Positions 8,215-15,395 of a stretch of 52,021 nt of DNA are shown here, piece after piece. The notes beneath the pieces were generated by a model, which did no database searches, had not been told where the DNA came from, and worked only from the letters and a program-made list of their open reading frames with translations. The translations under genes and the position numbers were made by a program. Within the stretch, counting starts at the first letter, position 1, and each line of letters opens with the position of its first letter. This DNA comes from Candidatus Sulfotelmatobacter sp. (lineage in GTDB: Bacteria > Acidobacteriota > Terriglobia > Terriglobales > Acidobacteriaceae): contig JASHOH010000146.1 in assembly GCA_030041215.1 (NCBI GenBank), positions 1 to 52,021 of the forward strand, written 5' to 3'.

Positions 8215-8811
8215 ATGCCCGATGAGAAACCCAAGGCGACTCTAACCACTGCTCCACCAAATCCATCCGCTGCACCACAGAAAGGTCCGACGATTAACAT
8301 CGGCGACGAATTCGGCACAGCCAAGCGCAATCTGCCGCCGATGAAAATCGTTGGTATTGCGATTGCTGGAGTGCTCATCGTGTTCGGCATTGTAGCCTTC
8401 GTCCAGCGAGCCAAGCCGCAGGGCGGAGGCTCGCTCGATAATGTAGTCGCCGTCGATCTTCCCGGGCAGGATTCAGTGCTGGTGGCTTTAACGTTTACCT
8501 TGCGCAACTCCGGCGAGAAGTCACTATGGGTGCACGATGTGAAGGGCAAGCTGGTCACCGCCAGCGGCGAACAAACCGGCGATGCCGTTTCGGCTCTCGA
8601 TTTCGATCGTTACTATCAGGCGTTCCCCGCATTGAAAGCGGGCGCGCTGCAACCGCTTTCGCCCGAAGATAAGCTGCAACCCGGGCAAGAAGTGAAGCGC
8701 ACAGTGATGGTGAGTTTTCCTGTACCGCTTGATCAGTTCAATCAGCGGAAGTCAGTGAGCGCGGTGATCCAGCCGTATGATCAGCCGGTCCCGATTGTAT
8801 TGAGCAAGTAA
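8215..8811 (+). CDS. Single-pass membrane protein of unknown function
   Basis: A 198-aa protein not recognised as a characterised family. It has a Pro/Ala-rich cytoplasmic N-terminus (1-40), one transmembrane helix (about 43-63, MKIVGIAIAGVLIVFGIVAF) and an extracytoplasmic domain of about 130 residues. That domain has alternating beta-strand segments ('VLVALTFTLRNSGEKSLWVHDVKGKL...'), reminiscent of an immunoglobulin-like or DUF4352-type fold. A GGGGAGA Shine-Dalgarno precedes the ATG. It lies 13 bp after polX and is probably in the same transcript, though no functional link is apparent. Confidence 0.7.
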   Translation: MPDEKPKATLTTAPPNPSAAPQKGPTINIGDEFGTAKRNLPPMKIVGIAIAGVLIVFGIVAFVQRAKPQGGGSLDNVVAVDLPGQDSVLVALTFTLRNSGEKSLWVHDVKGKLVTASGEQTGDAVSALDFDRYYQAFPALKAGALQPLSPEDKLQPGQEVKRTVMVSFPVPLDQFNQRKSVSAVIQPYDQPVPIVLSK

Positions 8812-8862
8812 GTCGTGAAAAACAATTAGCTCGAGTTTGCTCATTTGCATCTTAGCATTGCC

Positions 8863-8892
8863 TCATCCCGAAACGCGGCGCACTTCAGCCGC
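8863..8892. repeat. Intergenic REP-like element, copy 2
   Basis: This is the exact 18-mer shared with 3357-3374. Here ACGCGGC (8873-8879) and GCCGCGT form a 7-bp stem across GCACTTCA. It lies between convergent genes. Confidence 0.6.
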
Positions 8893-9003
8893 GTGACGGA
8901 TCTCGCGCGAACTGCCGCTCGCGGTGTGCCGGAGCATGACCCGCGTCGTGCCACCGTGGTCGGGGAAGTGATGATCTATGGATGGATATCGCAGGGACAG
9001 TTT

Positions 9004-9537
9004 TCACTCCCCCCGTCCCGCCCGCAACACACATCCCGGGCAGGGGTCATCCTTGACGTAACGATAGAATCGCGGCGATCCGAGGTGAACCCAGTACCGG
9101 GTAGTGTAGTCCGCAGTTCCGGGCCCGCCACTCCTAAAGCTGAAGAAGACGTGCCGCGACGGCCTGACGACGATGCCCACATGCCCGCGCCACACGATCA
9201 AATCGCCTGGCTGCGGGTCGAAAATGCGTTGAAAGCCCTCAACCCCGTCGTACAAATCGTAAGAGCTCACGTATGTGTAGTGGAAACCGGCCCGCTCATA
9301 GATGGCGTGAACCAGATGCGAGCAATCGCCGGAATGCCGCAGTTTTCTGGAATCGAGCGCCGCCGCGATCACTGCCAGGCCATCGTCCGGCGAGAGCGTG
9401 CGGTTGGTATTTCGCTCTGTTAAGCGCTTGGCATGGTGTTTGTTGCCAGATCCCGCAGACTGCCCTTGTCCCTGTGCGCCGCTGAAAATAAATGTGCAGA
9501 ACAAGGCCACCATCGCGCCTTTTGTCCCAATCCGCAT
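9004..9537 (-). CDS. Exported NlpC/P60-like cysteine peptidase
   Basis: A 177-aa protein with a signal peptide (MRIGTKGAMVALFCTFIFSGAQGQ) and one catalytic domain. C72 in HSGDCSHLVHAIY matches the NlpC/P60 nucleophile, and H119 in GDLIVWRGHVGIVV matches the catalytic His. A third polar residue was not assigned with confidence. Family enzymes cleave D-gamma-glutamyl-meso-diaminopimelate or related bonds in peptidoglycan stem peptides. An in-frame ATG at 9588 would add 17 basic residues before the signal peptide; 9537 fits a Sec signal better. The sequence is divergent from canonical NlpC, so it could be an amidase-like relative. It lies downstream of and in the same direction as the PilZ gene. 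Confidence 0.7.
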   Translation of the reverse strand: MRIGTKGAMVALFCTFIFSGAQGQGQSAGSGNKHHAKRLTERNTNRTLSPDDGLAVIAAALDSRKLRHSGDCSHLVHAIYERAGFHYTYVSSYDLYDGVEGFQRIFDPQPGDLIVWRGHVGIVVRPSRHVFFSFRSGGPGTADYTTRYWVHLGSPRFYRYVKDDPCPGCVLRAGRGE

Positions 9538-9684
9538 CGGCCTAGTTTGATGCCGATTTAGGGATCTGCGGAGATTACATTTGGGCATTAACCGGGTTAC
9601 CGATGTCGCAGATCGTGGGTGCGACCGGACCTCTTGTGTCTTGACCGGTAGCGTTTTTTACGTAGTCCGTGCTGAGAATTCAGC

Positions 9685-10800
9685 CTATGACGTTGCGACA
9701 CCAACGCCGCGCTGCCTGCGCAGTTCCTCAAGAAATGCTTCTGCTGGAAGCCCTGCCTGTGCCCGGAAAAGCGCCACTAACGCATCTTCCGCCGACGAAG
9801 GCGTCGCCGTTGCGACCGCTTCCACTTCCAAGCCTTCCGGTTCAACCATCACTTCGGGAGCCACATTGGGATGTTCAGCGAGTACCCCCAGAAACCTTTC
9901 TAAAGTTCGCTTCTGCTCTTGTGTGGTCTGAATAAACTCCACTCCCATCCCGTGATCAGCGTGCATGACACGGACCGCGCCGTCAGTCGTCAATTCCATG
10001 CCGATCGCCTGCATCGATATCTTCAGCAGCGTAGATACTGGAAACGGCGAAGTGCTCTCGAGATAGCATCCACCCAAGGTCATATCGGTGATGCGGCACG
10101 CCACCGGCGGATCATACTTCTGCACTTCGGGAGAATTCTTCTCAACCCACACTCGCAGTTCGCGCACAACCTCCGGCGACGGATTATCGAACCGCAAACC
10201 TATCTGCGTTCCCGCTCCCTCCCAGGCAAACTGCGCAGCCAACTCTAGACTCGGCCCATCGCCCGGCAGCGTAAACTTAAGTTGCCAACGGCCATGCAGT
10301 TTCTTGCGATGCGGCATGCTGACCGCTACGCCGCCTTCTCCCAAATCGATCGTGGTTACTTTGAATTCGGCGCCGGTTTCCGCATTCGACATCTCCAGCG
10401 GAATCCTGATCGGCAGCCGGACGTTGCGCCGGCGTTCTTTTTTCATCAGCGCGCGCGCTGCTCTGAAGCTCGACTTCGACCGTTCCGCCGATACCGGCTT
10501 GTAGAGAACGAAATGAGCGCCTAGATCGAAGGCCTCCCGCATGCTCACTCCGGGATCGAGAATGGCCACCGCAATCGCTCTTTTGTTGCCCCCAGCCGAC
10601 CGCACGCTGCGCAGCACATCCGCCGCTCCCTGGTCCGCGCAGTCCACAATGATGGCCTCAAATTTTTTCCGTGTCAGCTTACGCACGGCGATTTCTGACT
10701 TCGCGCACTGTTCGAGATCGATCTCCAGATCGCTGAGGGTGCGCCGCAGCACGCGCACGATCTTCTCGTTCGAAGACAACAACAGTGCTTTCAGTTCCAT
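9685..10800 (-). CDS. Receiver-like domain with two PilZ domains
   Basis: A 371-aa cytoplasmic protein. Residues 1-115 resemble a response-regulator receiver fold, with the beta3 Asp in IIVDCAD and the Lys in LYKPVS, but the acidic pair after beta1 reads SSNE. Conventional phosphorylation is therefore doubtful. Residues ~120-225 form a PilZ domain with RRRNVRLPIRIPLE and DLGEGG, close to the c-di-GMP consensus RxxxR and (D/N)xSxxG. Residues ~240-330 form a second, less canonical PilZ domain with DMTLGG. The tail is acidic and Ala-rich. The start at 10800 (MELKALL) has a GGGGTG site upstream; an extension to 10917 is open but unlike the family. It is a likely c-di-GMP-responsive regulator; its output partner is unknown. 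Confidence 0.8.
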   Translation of the reverse strand: MELKALLLSSNEKIVRVLRRTLSDLEIDLEQCAKSEIAVRKLTRKKFEAIIVDCADQGAADVLRSVRSAGGNKRAIAVAILDPGVSMREAFDLGAHFVLYKPVSAERSKSSFRAARALMKKERRRNVRLPIRIPLEMSNAETGAEFKVTTIDLGEGGVAVSMPHRKKLHGRWQLKFTLPGDGPSLELAAQFAWEGAGTQIGLRFDNPSPEVVRELRVWVEKNSPEVQKYDPPVACRITDMTLGGCYLESTSPFPVSTLLKISMQAIGMELTTDGAVRVMHADHGMGVEFIQTTQEQKRTLERFLGVLAEHPNVAPEVMVEPEGLEVEAVATATPSSAEDALVALFRAQAGLPAEAFLEELRRQRGVGVATS

Positions 10801-11387
10801 GGCCTGCACCCCAAATGCTTTCGCTCCTGCACAACCTTGCGAAAACCAGCCCTCGTCCGGCAGCGCTGGGCCGGACAATCTGCCCATCATTAACTCTAAG
10901 ACGGTGCAAACGCCCAATCAATCAAGCACTTGCATCCGTCGTTACGGGGGTAATAGCCGCGGTAAACATTCGAAAATCCCAATTCAGCCCTTGGTCGAAC
11001 TGCCGTAAATCCTGAACTCGAATTCTTCCACTCTCTCTGCGCCAGCCCGGTTTGGCTTCGCGCACCTAATATCAGCTCCTTTTTTCTCAAAGGCTCGTCC
11101 TGGCTCGGATGAAGTACAAACCATGTTGTTCCAATTACTTAGGTTACATTGACTCAAGCGATACGATGCAAAATCCGATTGACTTTTAGGGCAAACTTGC
11201 CCTAACATACTGTGTCTCCGTTCACGTTCTTGGATTATGGGGAGTGTTGGGCGAAGTCCGCCCGAGACTCGCCTCGCATCTTTCCATGAATCTATATAAC
11301 GTTCCGGAGAATCATATAGATAGAGCAATCGATCTCGTATTGAGCGATCTATCGATAATTCCCCCTTTGTAGGAAAGGCAAAGTTTC
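10801..11387. other. 587-bp intergenic region with a promoter/operator
   Basis: No convincing gene is present: open frames on both strands lack ribosome-binding sites and family resemblance. It holds the PilZ gene's upstream region, a promoter with an embedded palindrome at 11179-11208, and an imperfect tandem repeat (GAGCAATCGATCT and GAGCGATCTATCG, about 11322-11352) just before the 75-aa gene. Confidence 0.6.
11179..11208 (+). promoter_or_regulatory. Promoter with a perfect 9-bp palindromic operator in its spacer
   Basis: TTGACT (11179-11184) and TAACAT (11203-11208) are 18 bp apart. The spacer holds the inverted repeat TTAGGGCAA (11186-11194), AC, TTGCCCTAA (11197-11205). An operator spanning the -35/-10 spacer is typical of a repressor site. 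The regulator is not identifiable. Transcription would run toward the 75-aa gene. Confidence 0.6.
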
Positions 11388-11615
11388 ATGGCCAAGCGAC
11401 GCGGAAATCCAAACTGGGGCAAGCCCGAGCCAATAGGGCCGATAGTCCCCACCATTACCGAATTTGAACAGGTCGTGCGCGAATACAAGCTTTCGCCCGA
11501 CCAGTACCTGCGCTCGACCCGCCTGCGAGAGTGGGCCCGCCGCAATAAGAACTCGAAGTACATCCCCGAGCCGCTGCTGGAAGCCTGGGGCTTCGAAATC
11601 GAATCCACGCTGTAA
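11388..11615 (+). CDS. Small conserved-looking basic protein, unknown function
   Basis: A 75-aa protein beginning MAKRRGNPNWGKPEPIGP, with a predicted helical second half (TEFEQVVREYKL, then WARRNKNSKYIPEPLLEAWGF). The ATG has a strong AGGAAAGG site and a bidirectional terminator follows 22 bp after the stop, so it is a genuine gene. I do not recognise a named family. The basic N-terminus and Arg/Lys-rich middle would suit nucleic-acid binding, but that is speculation. Transcription may start from the operator-bearing promoter about 180 bp upstream. Confidence 0.75.
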   Translation: MAKRRGNPNWGKPEPIGPIVPTITEFEQVVREYKLSPDQYLRSTRLREWARRNKNSKYIPEPLLEAWGFEIESTL

Positions 11616-11637
11616 GAAAATTCAGCAGCAAACAAAA

Positions 11638-11663
11638 GGGCCGCGCCGAGCGGCCCTTTTTTT
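11638..11663. terminator. Bidirectional intrinsic terminator
   Basis: GGGCCGC (11638-11644), a 5-nt loop and GCGGCCC (11650-11656) form a perfect 7-bp stem. It is followed by seven Ts (11657-11663) and preceded by four As. It can terminate both the 75-aa gene (+) and the HAF-repeat gene (-). Confidence 0.92.
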
Positions 11664-11700
11664 GACATCTGCGGGAACAGAATCCCCATCATTCACATCC

Positions 11701-13395
11701 CTACAGCTTTCCCTCATAGCCCGAAGTAACCGAAGTTCCTGTGGGCGTGAAGTGGCCGACGATTTCGCCCGCGGCATTGATCCCGTCCGCGTCCGTACTT
11801 GCACCGTCGCTGAGCGGCACATCGAAGATGTAATACGATCCGGCCTTCAGGATCGCACCGTGAGAGTTTCCGTAAATGTCTTGCCACAGGAATACGATGT
11901 CGCCGTCCTTGTTGATGGAGTGAGCCGCAGTCAAGTAAGCGACCGGAACGTCGATCGTCGTGAAGGTCGAGCCGTTGTAGAGCGAGGACTCGAAATCGCC
12001 GTACTGGTCAACCCACTGGCAGGTGATATCGCCTGAATCGTTGATGCCCCAGCAGCCGGTGAAGCTCGCGCCTGGCACATCAATGCTCGTGTAGGTCGAG
12101 CCGTTGTAGGTGTAGCCGTGGCCGTTGCCGCTGGAGTCAACCCACCCGCCGGTGATCACGCCCGAATCGTTGATTCCCGTCGCATTGGTGTATTGCGAGC
12201 CGGACGGCGCAATGTCGGTGTAGGTTCCATCGGAGTAGTAGAAGCCGACTTCGACTCCGCTGCCGTTTGTGTAAGCACCCACGATATCGCCAGCCGTGTT
12301 GATGTTGTAGGCGACGGTCGTGCCCGCCTGCGCGTTCGGATCATCAATATTCGTCACCTTGTCCTTCTCATAGAGCAGTCCATGGGTTGCGCCGGAGGAG
12401 TTGGTGTAAACGCCGACCATCGCCTTGCTGCTATTGATGCCGTAGATTGCGCTGCTCTCGGCGCCGGGGATATCCACAGTCGCATAGCTGGCAAAGGTTG
12501 CAGGTGTGGCCAGGTAACTGTCGGCCACGCCTGCGGGGCTTACAGACTGGCCAACCAAGTCGCCTGCGTTGTTGATGCCGGCGGTTGTAAGGAATGACAG
12601 CTCTGTAAACGTGCCTCCCGAGTAGACAAAGCCGTGAGTTTCGCCGGCACTGTCATAGTAATAACCGGAAATCACTCCTGAATCATTAATCCCGTTGCAT
12701 AAGGTCTGCACCGCTCCGGGAAAATTGAGCACGGTAATGGCTCCGCTGGCACTGCGGTAAAATCCGTGCGCATTACCGGAGGAGTCGTAGTACTCGCCCA
12801 CAGAGTCATCCGAGTTATTCATAGCGAGGAGGAACGTGTTATCGGTGCCCGTCGCATAGAACTGTGTCAAAACGCCTCCGATGTTGACGAACGCTTCTGT
12901 TGGAGTATCTGCGGCGCCGCTCTCGCCCCCAAAGTCACCATTGTTGTTGACAGCGGAAATCTCCGTGGAGACCACATTCAGCTCAACGTCGTATTGGGTG
13001 TATTTCCCCTTGCTGTACAAGAACCCATGGTACTCGCTGTGGCTGGAGGTGTAGAAAGTTCCCACGATCAGGCCGGAATCGTTGATCCCGCCGGCCGCTG
13101 TATAGTTCTCCGATCCCGGCACTAACAGCGTCGTATACTTTTTGCCTTTTAGCTCGAATCCCTCGGTTGCCCCGTTAGCCACAGTAAATTGGCCGACCAC
13201 ATCTCCGCTCTTATTTAGTGCGGCCGCATACGTGTAGGTTGCGCCCGGCACCGCAATCTGTTCAACCTTATATGCCGTCACGCCCGAACCCGCGTAAGCC
13301 ATCCCCGTTAGCGCCACGATTTCTGAAAGAAACACCAGAATTGTTAATCCCAGAATCTCAAAGCCCCTGGTAAAGAGTCGGCAAAAATTACTCAT
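11701..13395 (-). CDS. Exported HAF-repeat protein
   Basis: A 564-aa protein with an N-terminal hydrophobic signal/anchor (about 14-38) followed by about 12 tandem repeats of roughly 38-45 residues. The repeat core is 'GINDSGxIxGxYxDSxGxxHGFxYxxGxxTxIDxPGA', the signature of HAF/extracellular repeat proteins. These are probably beta-propeller-like secreted proteins of unknown ligand. The start at 13395 (MSNFCRLF) has an AGGGAG site; 33 further upstream codons are open but unlikely to be translated. The gene is divergent from a remnant of a regulator gene at 13690. It shares a terminator with the 75-aa gene. Confidence 0.85.
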   Translation of the reverse strand: MSNFCRLFTRGFEILGLTILVFLSEIVALTGMAYAGSGVTAYKVEQIAVPGATYTYAAALNKSGDVVGQFTVANGATEGFELKGKKYTTLLVPGSENYTAAGGINDSGLIVGTFYTSSHSEYHGFLYSKGKYTQYDVELNVVSTEISAVNNNGDFGGESGAADTPTEAFVNIGGVLTQFYATGTDNTFLLAMNNSDDSVGEYYDSSGNAHGFYRSASGAITVLNFPGAVQTLCNGINDSGVISGYYYDSAGETHGFVYSGGTFTELSFLTTAGINNAGDLVGQSVSPAGVADSYLATPATFASYATVDIPGAESSAIYGINSSKAMVGVYTNSSGATHGLLYEKDKVTNIDDPNAQAGTTVAYNINTAGDIVGAYTNGSGVEVGFYYSDGTYTDIAPSGSQYTNATGINDSGVITGGWVDSSGNGHGYTYNGSTYTSIDVPGASFTGCWGINDSGDITCQWVDQYGDFESSLYNGSTFTTIDVPVAYLTAAHSINKDGDIVFLWQDIYGNSHGAILKAGSYYIFDVPLSDGASTDADGINAAGEIVGHFTPTGTSVTSGYEGKL

Positions 13396-13577
13396 AACGA
13401 TCTCCCTTGCAGCCTGTATGCTCGATTCCAGTGTTTGCGTCGAATCCCAGCCCATCAACAAGAACGCCCTTACCCACCAAGCTGGAGTTTTCATTTGTTC
13501 TCTCCTTGCGAAATCGTCCTTCTGAATCCAATCGCTTACGACGATCGTTCATCCCCCGATCGAGCCCCCCCATGAGC

Positions 13578-13722
13578 CACGTTCGTGGGGAACGAACGCT
13601 GCTCAATCGCGCTATACTATGGCGGCCTTGCGGTTCCTCGGCAAGTGTCATGTCGTGCCGCCTCTTGCCAAGGCGTGCCAAATCCCCTCATGGCAACCAA
13701 ATCTGATCCCTTCTCGGGCAGG
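13578..13722 (+). repeat. Duplicated promoter/leader block, copy A
   Basis: About 145 bp aligns without gaps to 15251-15395, roughly 80% identical, including the distance (112 bp) from the first shared CAC to the ATG. It contains the palindrome CGTTCGT-GGGGA-ACGAACG (13580-13598) and a TATACT -10 element. Differences between copies are not concentrated at third codon positions, so the upstream part looks regulatory, not coding. Confidence 0.85.
13690..13722 (+). pseudogene. 5' remnant of an HTH-TPR regulator gene
   Basis: ATG followed by ATKSDPFSGRPLR matches the N-terminus AAKSDPLTGRRLD of the intact regulator starting at 15363. After about 11 codons the similarity ends and the sequence runs into the 3' end of the GloVer-repeat gene. 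The HTH, membrane and TPR parts are missing. The promoter and operator are retained. It is probably the scar of a deletion after duplication of a regulator/secreted-protein pair. Confidence 0.7.
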
Positions 13723-13763
13723 CCTCTGCGCGAAAACGCCTTGGCATCGCCGCCCTGGCCGCG

Positions 13764-15173
13764 CTACTCTTTCACCGTGTACTTATGCGTGCTCTTCAGT
13801 GTGGTCGATCCAGTCGTTACCGTGACGTAGCCAGTGGTGGCTCCGTCCGGAACCGTGGCCGTCAGTAATCCCGGCTCCGTTAGCGTCACCGTGGTCGCCG
13901 CCACTCCGTTGAACTCCACCTCCGACGACGAATCAAATCCATCACCGAGGATTCCTACCTTCGATCCCACCTTCCCGCTCGTGCTCTCGAGCGTCACAAA
14001 CGGCGCAAGCCCGGTCGCGATGCTGAAGACAACCCCGTCGTTACTGCTCCCGCCGTACAACGTAATCCCGTAAAAATCGCCGTTGGTGTCCTGCACCAAT
14101 CCACCCTGCGGGCCACCACCGCCCGTGTCGTCGAAGCTGTACAGTGTGGTCAGCACCCCCTTTAGCGTGAGTTCGTACGCTGTTCCATTCTCGTTCGCTC
14201 CGCCGCCGTAAGTCACTCCATAGAGATTGCCGTCTGTGGCTTCCATCAAGCCTGCAGTTGGCTCGGTACCATCCGCGCAGTCTGCCAGCGAACAAAAACT
14301 GTAGAACGTGGTCACTGTGCCGGCCGCGGTCATTTTAAAGATCATGCCGTAACCCTGCGCTCCGCCAGCAGCCGCTCCGTAAAAATTGCCGTCGGCTTCC
14401 ACCATCCAGCCTTTGGGATATTCTCCCTCGCTTCCCGTGAAGCTGTGCACTGTAGTCTCTTTACCGGCAGTCGTGATCTTAAAGACGGTGCCGTAGCCAT
14501 CGGCTCCTCCATCCTCCGCCACGCCGTAGAAAGCTCCGTTGGCCGCAACCAGCCCGCCCTGCGGGTATTCCCCGTCTGCACCGCTGAAGCTGTGGAGCGT
14601 AGACAGCACCCCCTTCGTGCTGAACTTAAACACTGTGCCGAAATTGCTCGCCCCGCCTTCAACTGCCGTTCCGTAGATGTTCCCGGCACTATCTTCGGCC
14701 AGTTGACCCTCGGGTTCGGACCCATCGGCGCAGTTGGCCAGGGAGCAAAAGCTGTAGAGAGTGGTCAGGGTCCCCGAGGTGGTGATCTTGAATAGCGTGC
14801 CGCTGTTGTTCGCCCCGCCATAGTAAGTTGCACCGTAGAGGTCACCATTGCTGCCCTGAATCAGGCTCGTGTAAGGATTCGCGCCGTCTGCGCAGCTCGC
14901 CAGCGAGCAGAAGCTGTAAATCGCGGTCAGCGTTCCCGATGGACTAATGCGAAACACGACACCCTCACTGTTAGCCCCCCCGATGGGGGTGACCCCATAG
15001 AGATTGCCGTCTGTGGCCTGAATAAGGGCCGTGTGGTCTGGCTGGCTGCCATTCGTTCCGTCGAAGGAGGCCAGGGAATTGAACGTAATTGAGGCAGGCG
15101 AGACGCCCGCCATCGCCAGCCAGAACACCAAAACGATGCGTGCCGTCCTATGGGAAATGTAGTGTGTAGACAT
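13764..15173 (-). CDS. Secreted GloVer-type tandem-repeat protein with TIG domain
   Basis: A 469-aa exported protein. The start at 15173 (MSTHYISHRTARIVL) has an AAGGAG site. A signal peptide ends near ASPAS; residues ~20-385 carry about ten repeats of the form 'LYSFx...dGxxPxxgLvxaxdGnlYGvtxxGGaxxxGtvFkixxxG', the choice-of-anchor GloVer repeat. Residues ~390-469 resemble an IPT/TIG immunoglobulin-like domain (SGKVGSKVGILGDGF...VEFNG). There are several paired Cys (SFCSLASCADG) that may form disulfides. It is presumed surface or secreted; the ligand is unknown. It is divergent from the HTH-TPR regulator, which may control it. Confidence 0.85.
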   Translation of the reverse strand: MSTHYISHRTARIVLVFWLAMAGVSPASITFNSLASFDGTNGSQPDHTALIQATDGNLYGVTPIGGANSEGVVFRISPSGTLTAIYSFCSLASCADGANPYTSLIQGSNGDLYGATYYGGANNSGTLFKITTSGTLTTLYSFCSLANCADGSEPEGQLAEDSAGNIYGTAVEGGASNFGTVFKFSTKGVLSTLHSFSGADGEYPQGGLVAANGAFYGVAEDGGADGYGTVFKITTAGKETTVHSFTGSEGEYPKGWMVEADGNFYGAAAGGAQGYGMIFKMTAAGTVTTFYSFCSLADCADGTEPTAGLMEATDGNLYGVTYGGGANENGTAYELTLKGVLTTLYSFDDTGGGGPQGGLVQDTNGDFYGITLYGGSSNDGVVFSIATGLAPFVTLESTSGKVGSKVGILGDGFDSSSEVEFNGVAATTVTLTEPGLLTATVPDGATTGYVTVTTGSTTLKSTHKYTVKE

Positions 15174-15250
15174 CTGAATTCTCCTTCTAAGTTGTCTGGT
15201 CCCAAGCACTTTGAGTTACCGGAATTGGCCCATATTTCCTACCCGAATTG

Positions 15251-15395
15251 CACGTTCGTGGGGAACGAACGCCGTGAAATCGCGCTATACTATGGCCGCT
15301 CTGCGGGTCCCTGGCAAGTGTCATGTCGTGCCGCTTCGTGCCACGACGTGCCAAATCCCCTTATGGCAGCTAAATCTGATCCCCTCACTGGCCGG
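15251..15395 (+). repeat. Duplicated promoter/leader block, copy B
   Basis: Partner of 13578-13722. It includes the palindrome CGTTCGT-GGGGA-ACGAACG (15253-15271), the -10-like TATACT (15286-15291) about 15 bp downstream so that the palindrome overlaps the -35 position, and the first codons of the intact regulator gene. Confidence 0.85.

Noticed and set aside
10984..11328. 114-codon minus-strand frame in the operator region
   Set aside because: No ribosome-binding site or domain, and it runs through the palindromic promoter.
15150..15362. In-frame extension of the HTH-TPR regulator through the duplicated block
   Set aside because: Substitutions between the two block copies are not synonymous-biased, and a -10 element and operator lie inside, so it is promoter DNA.
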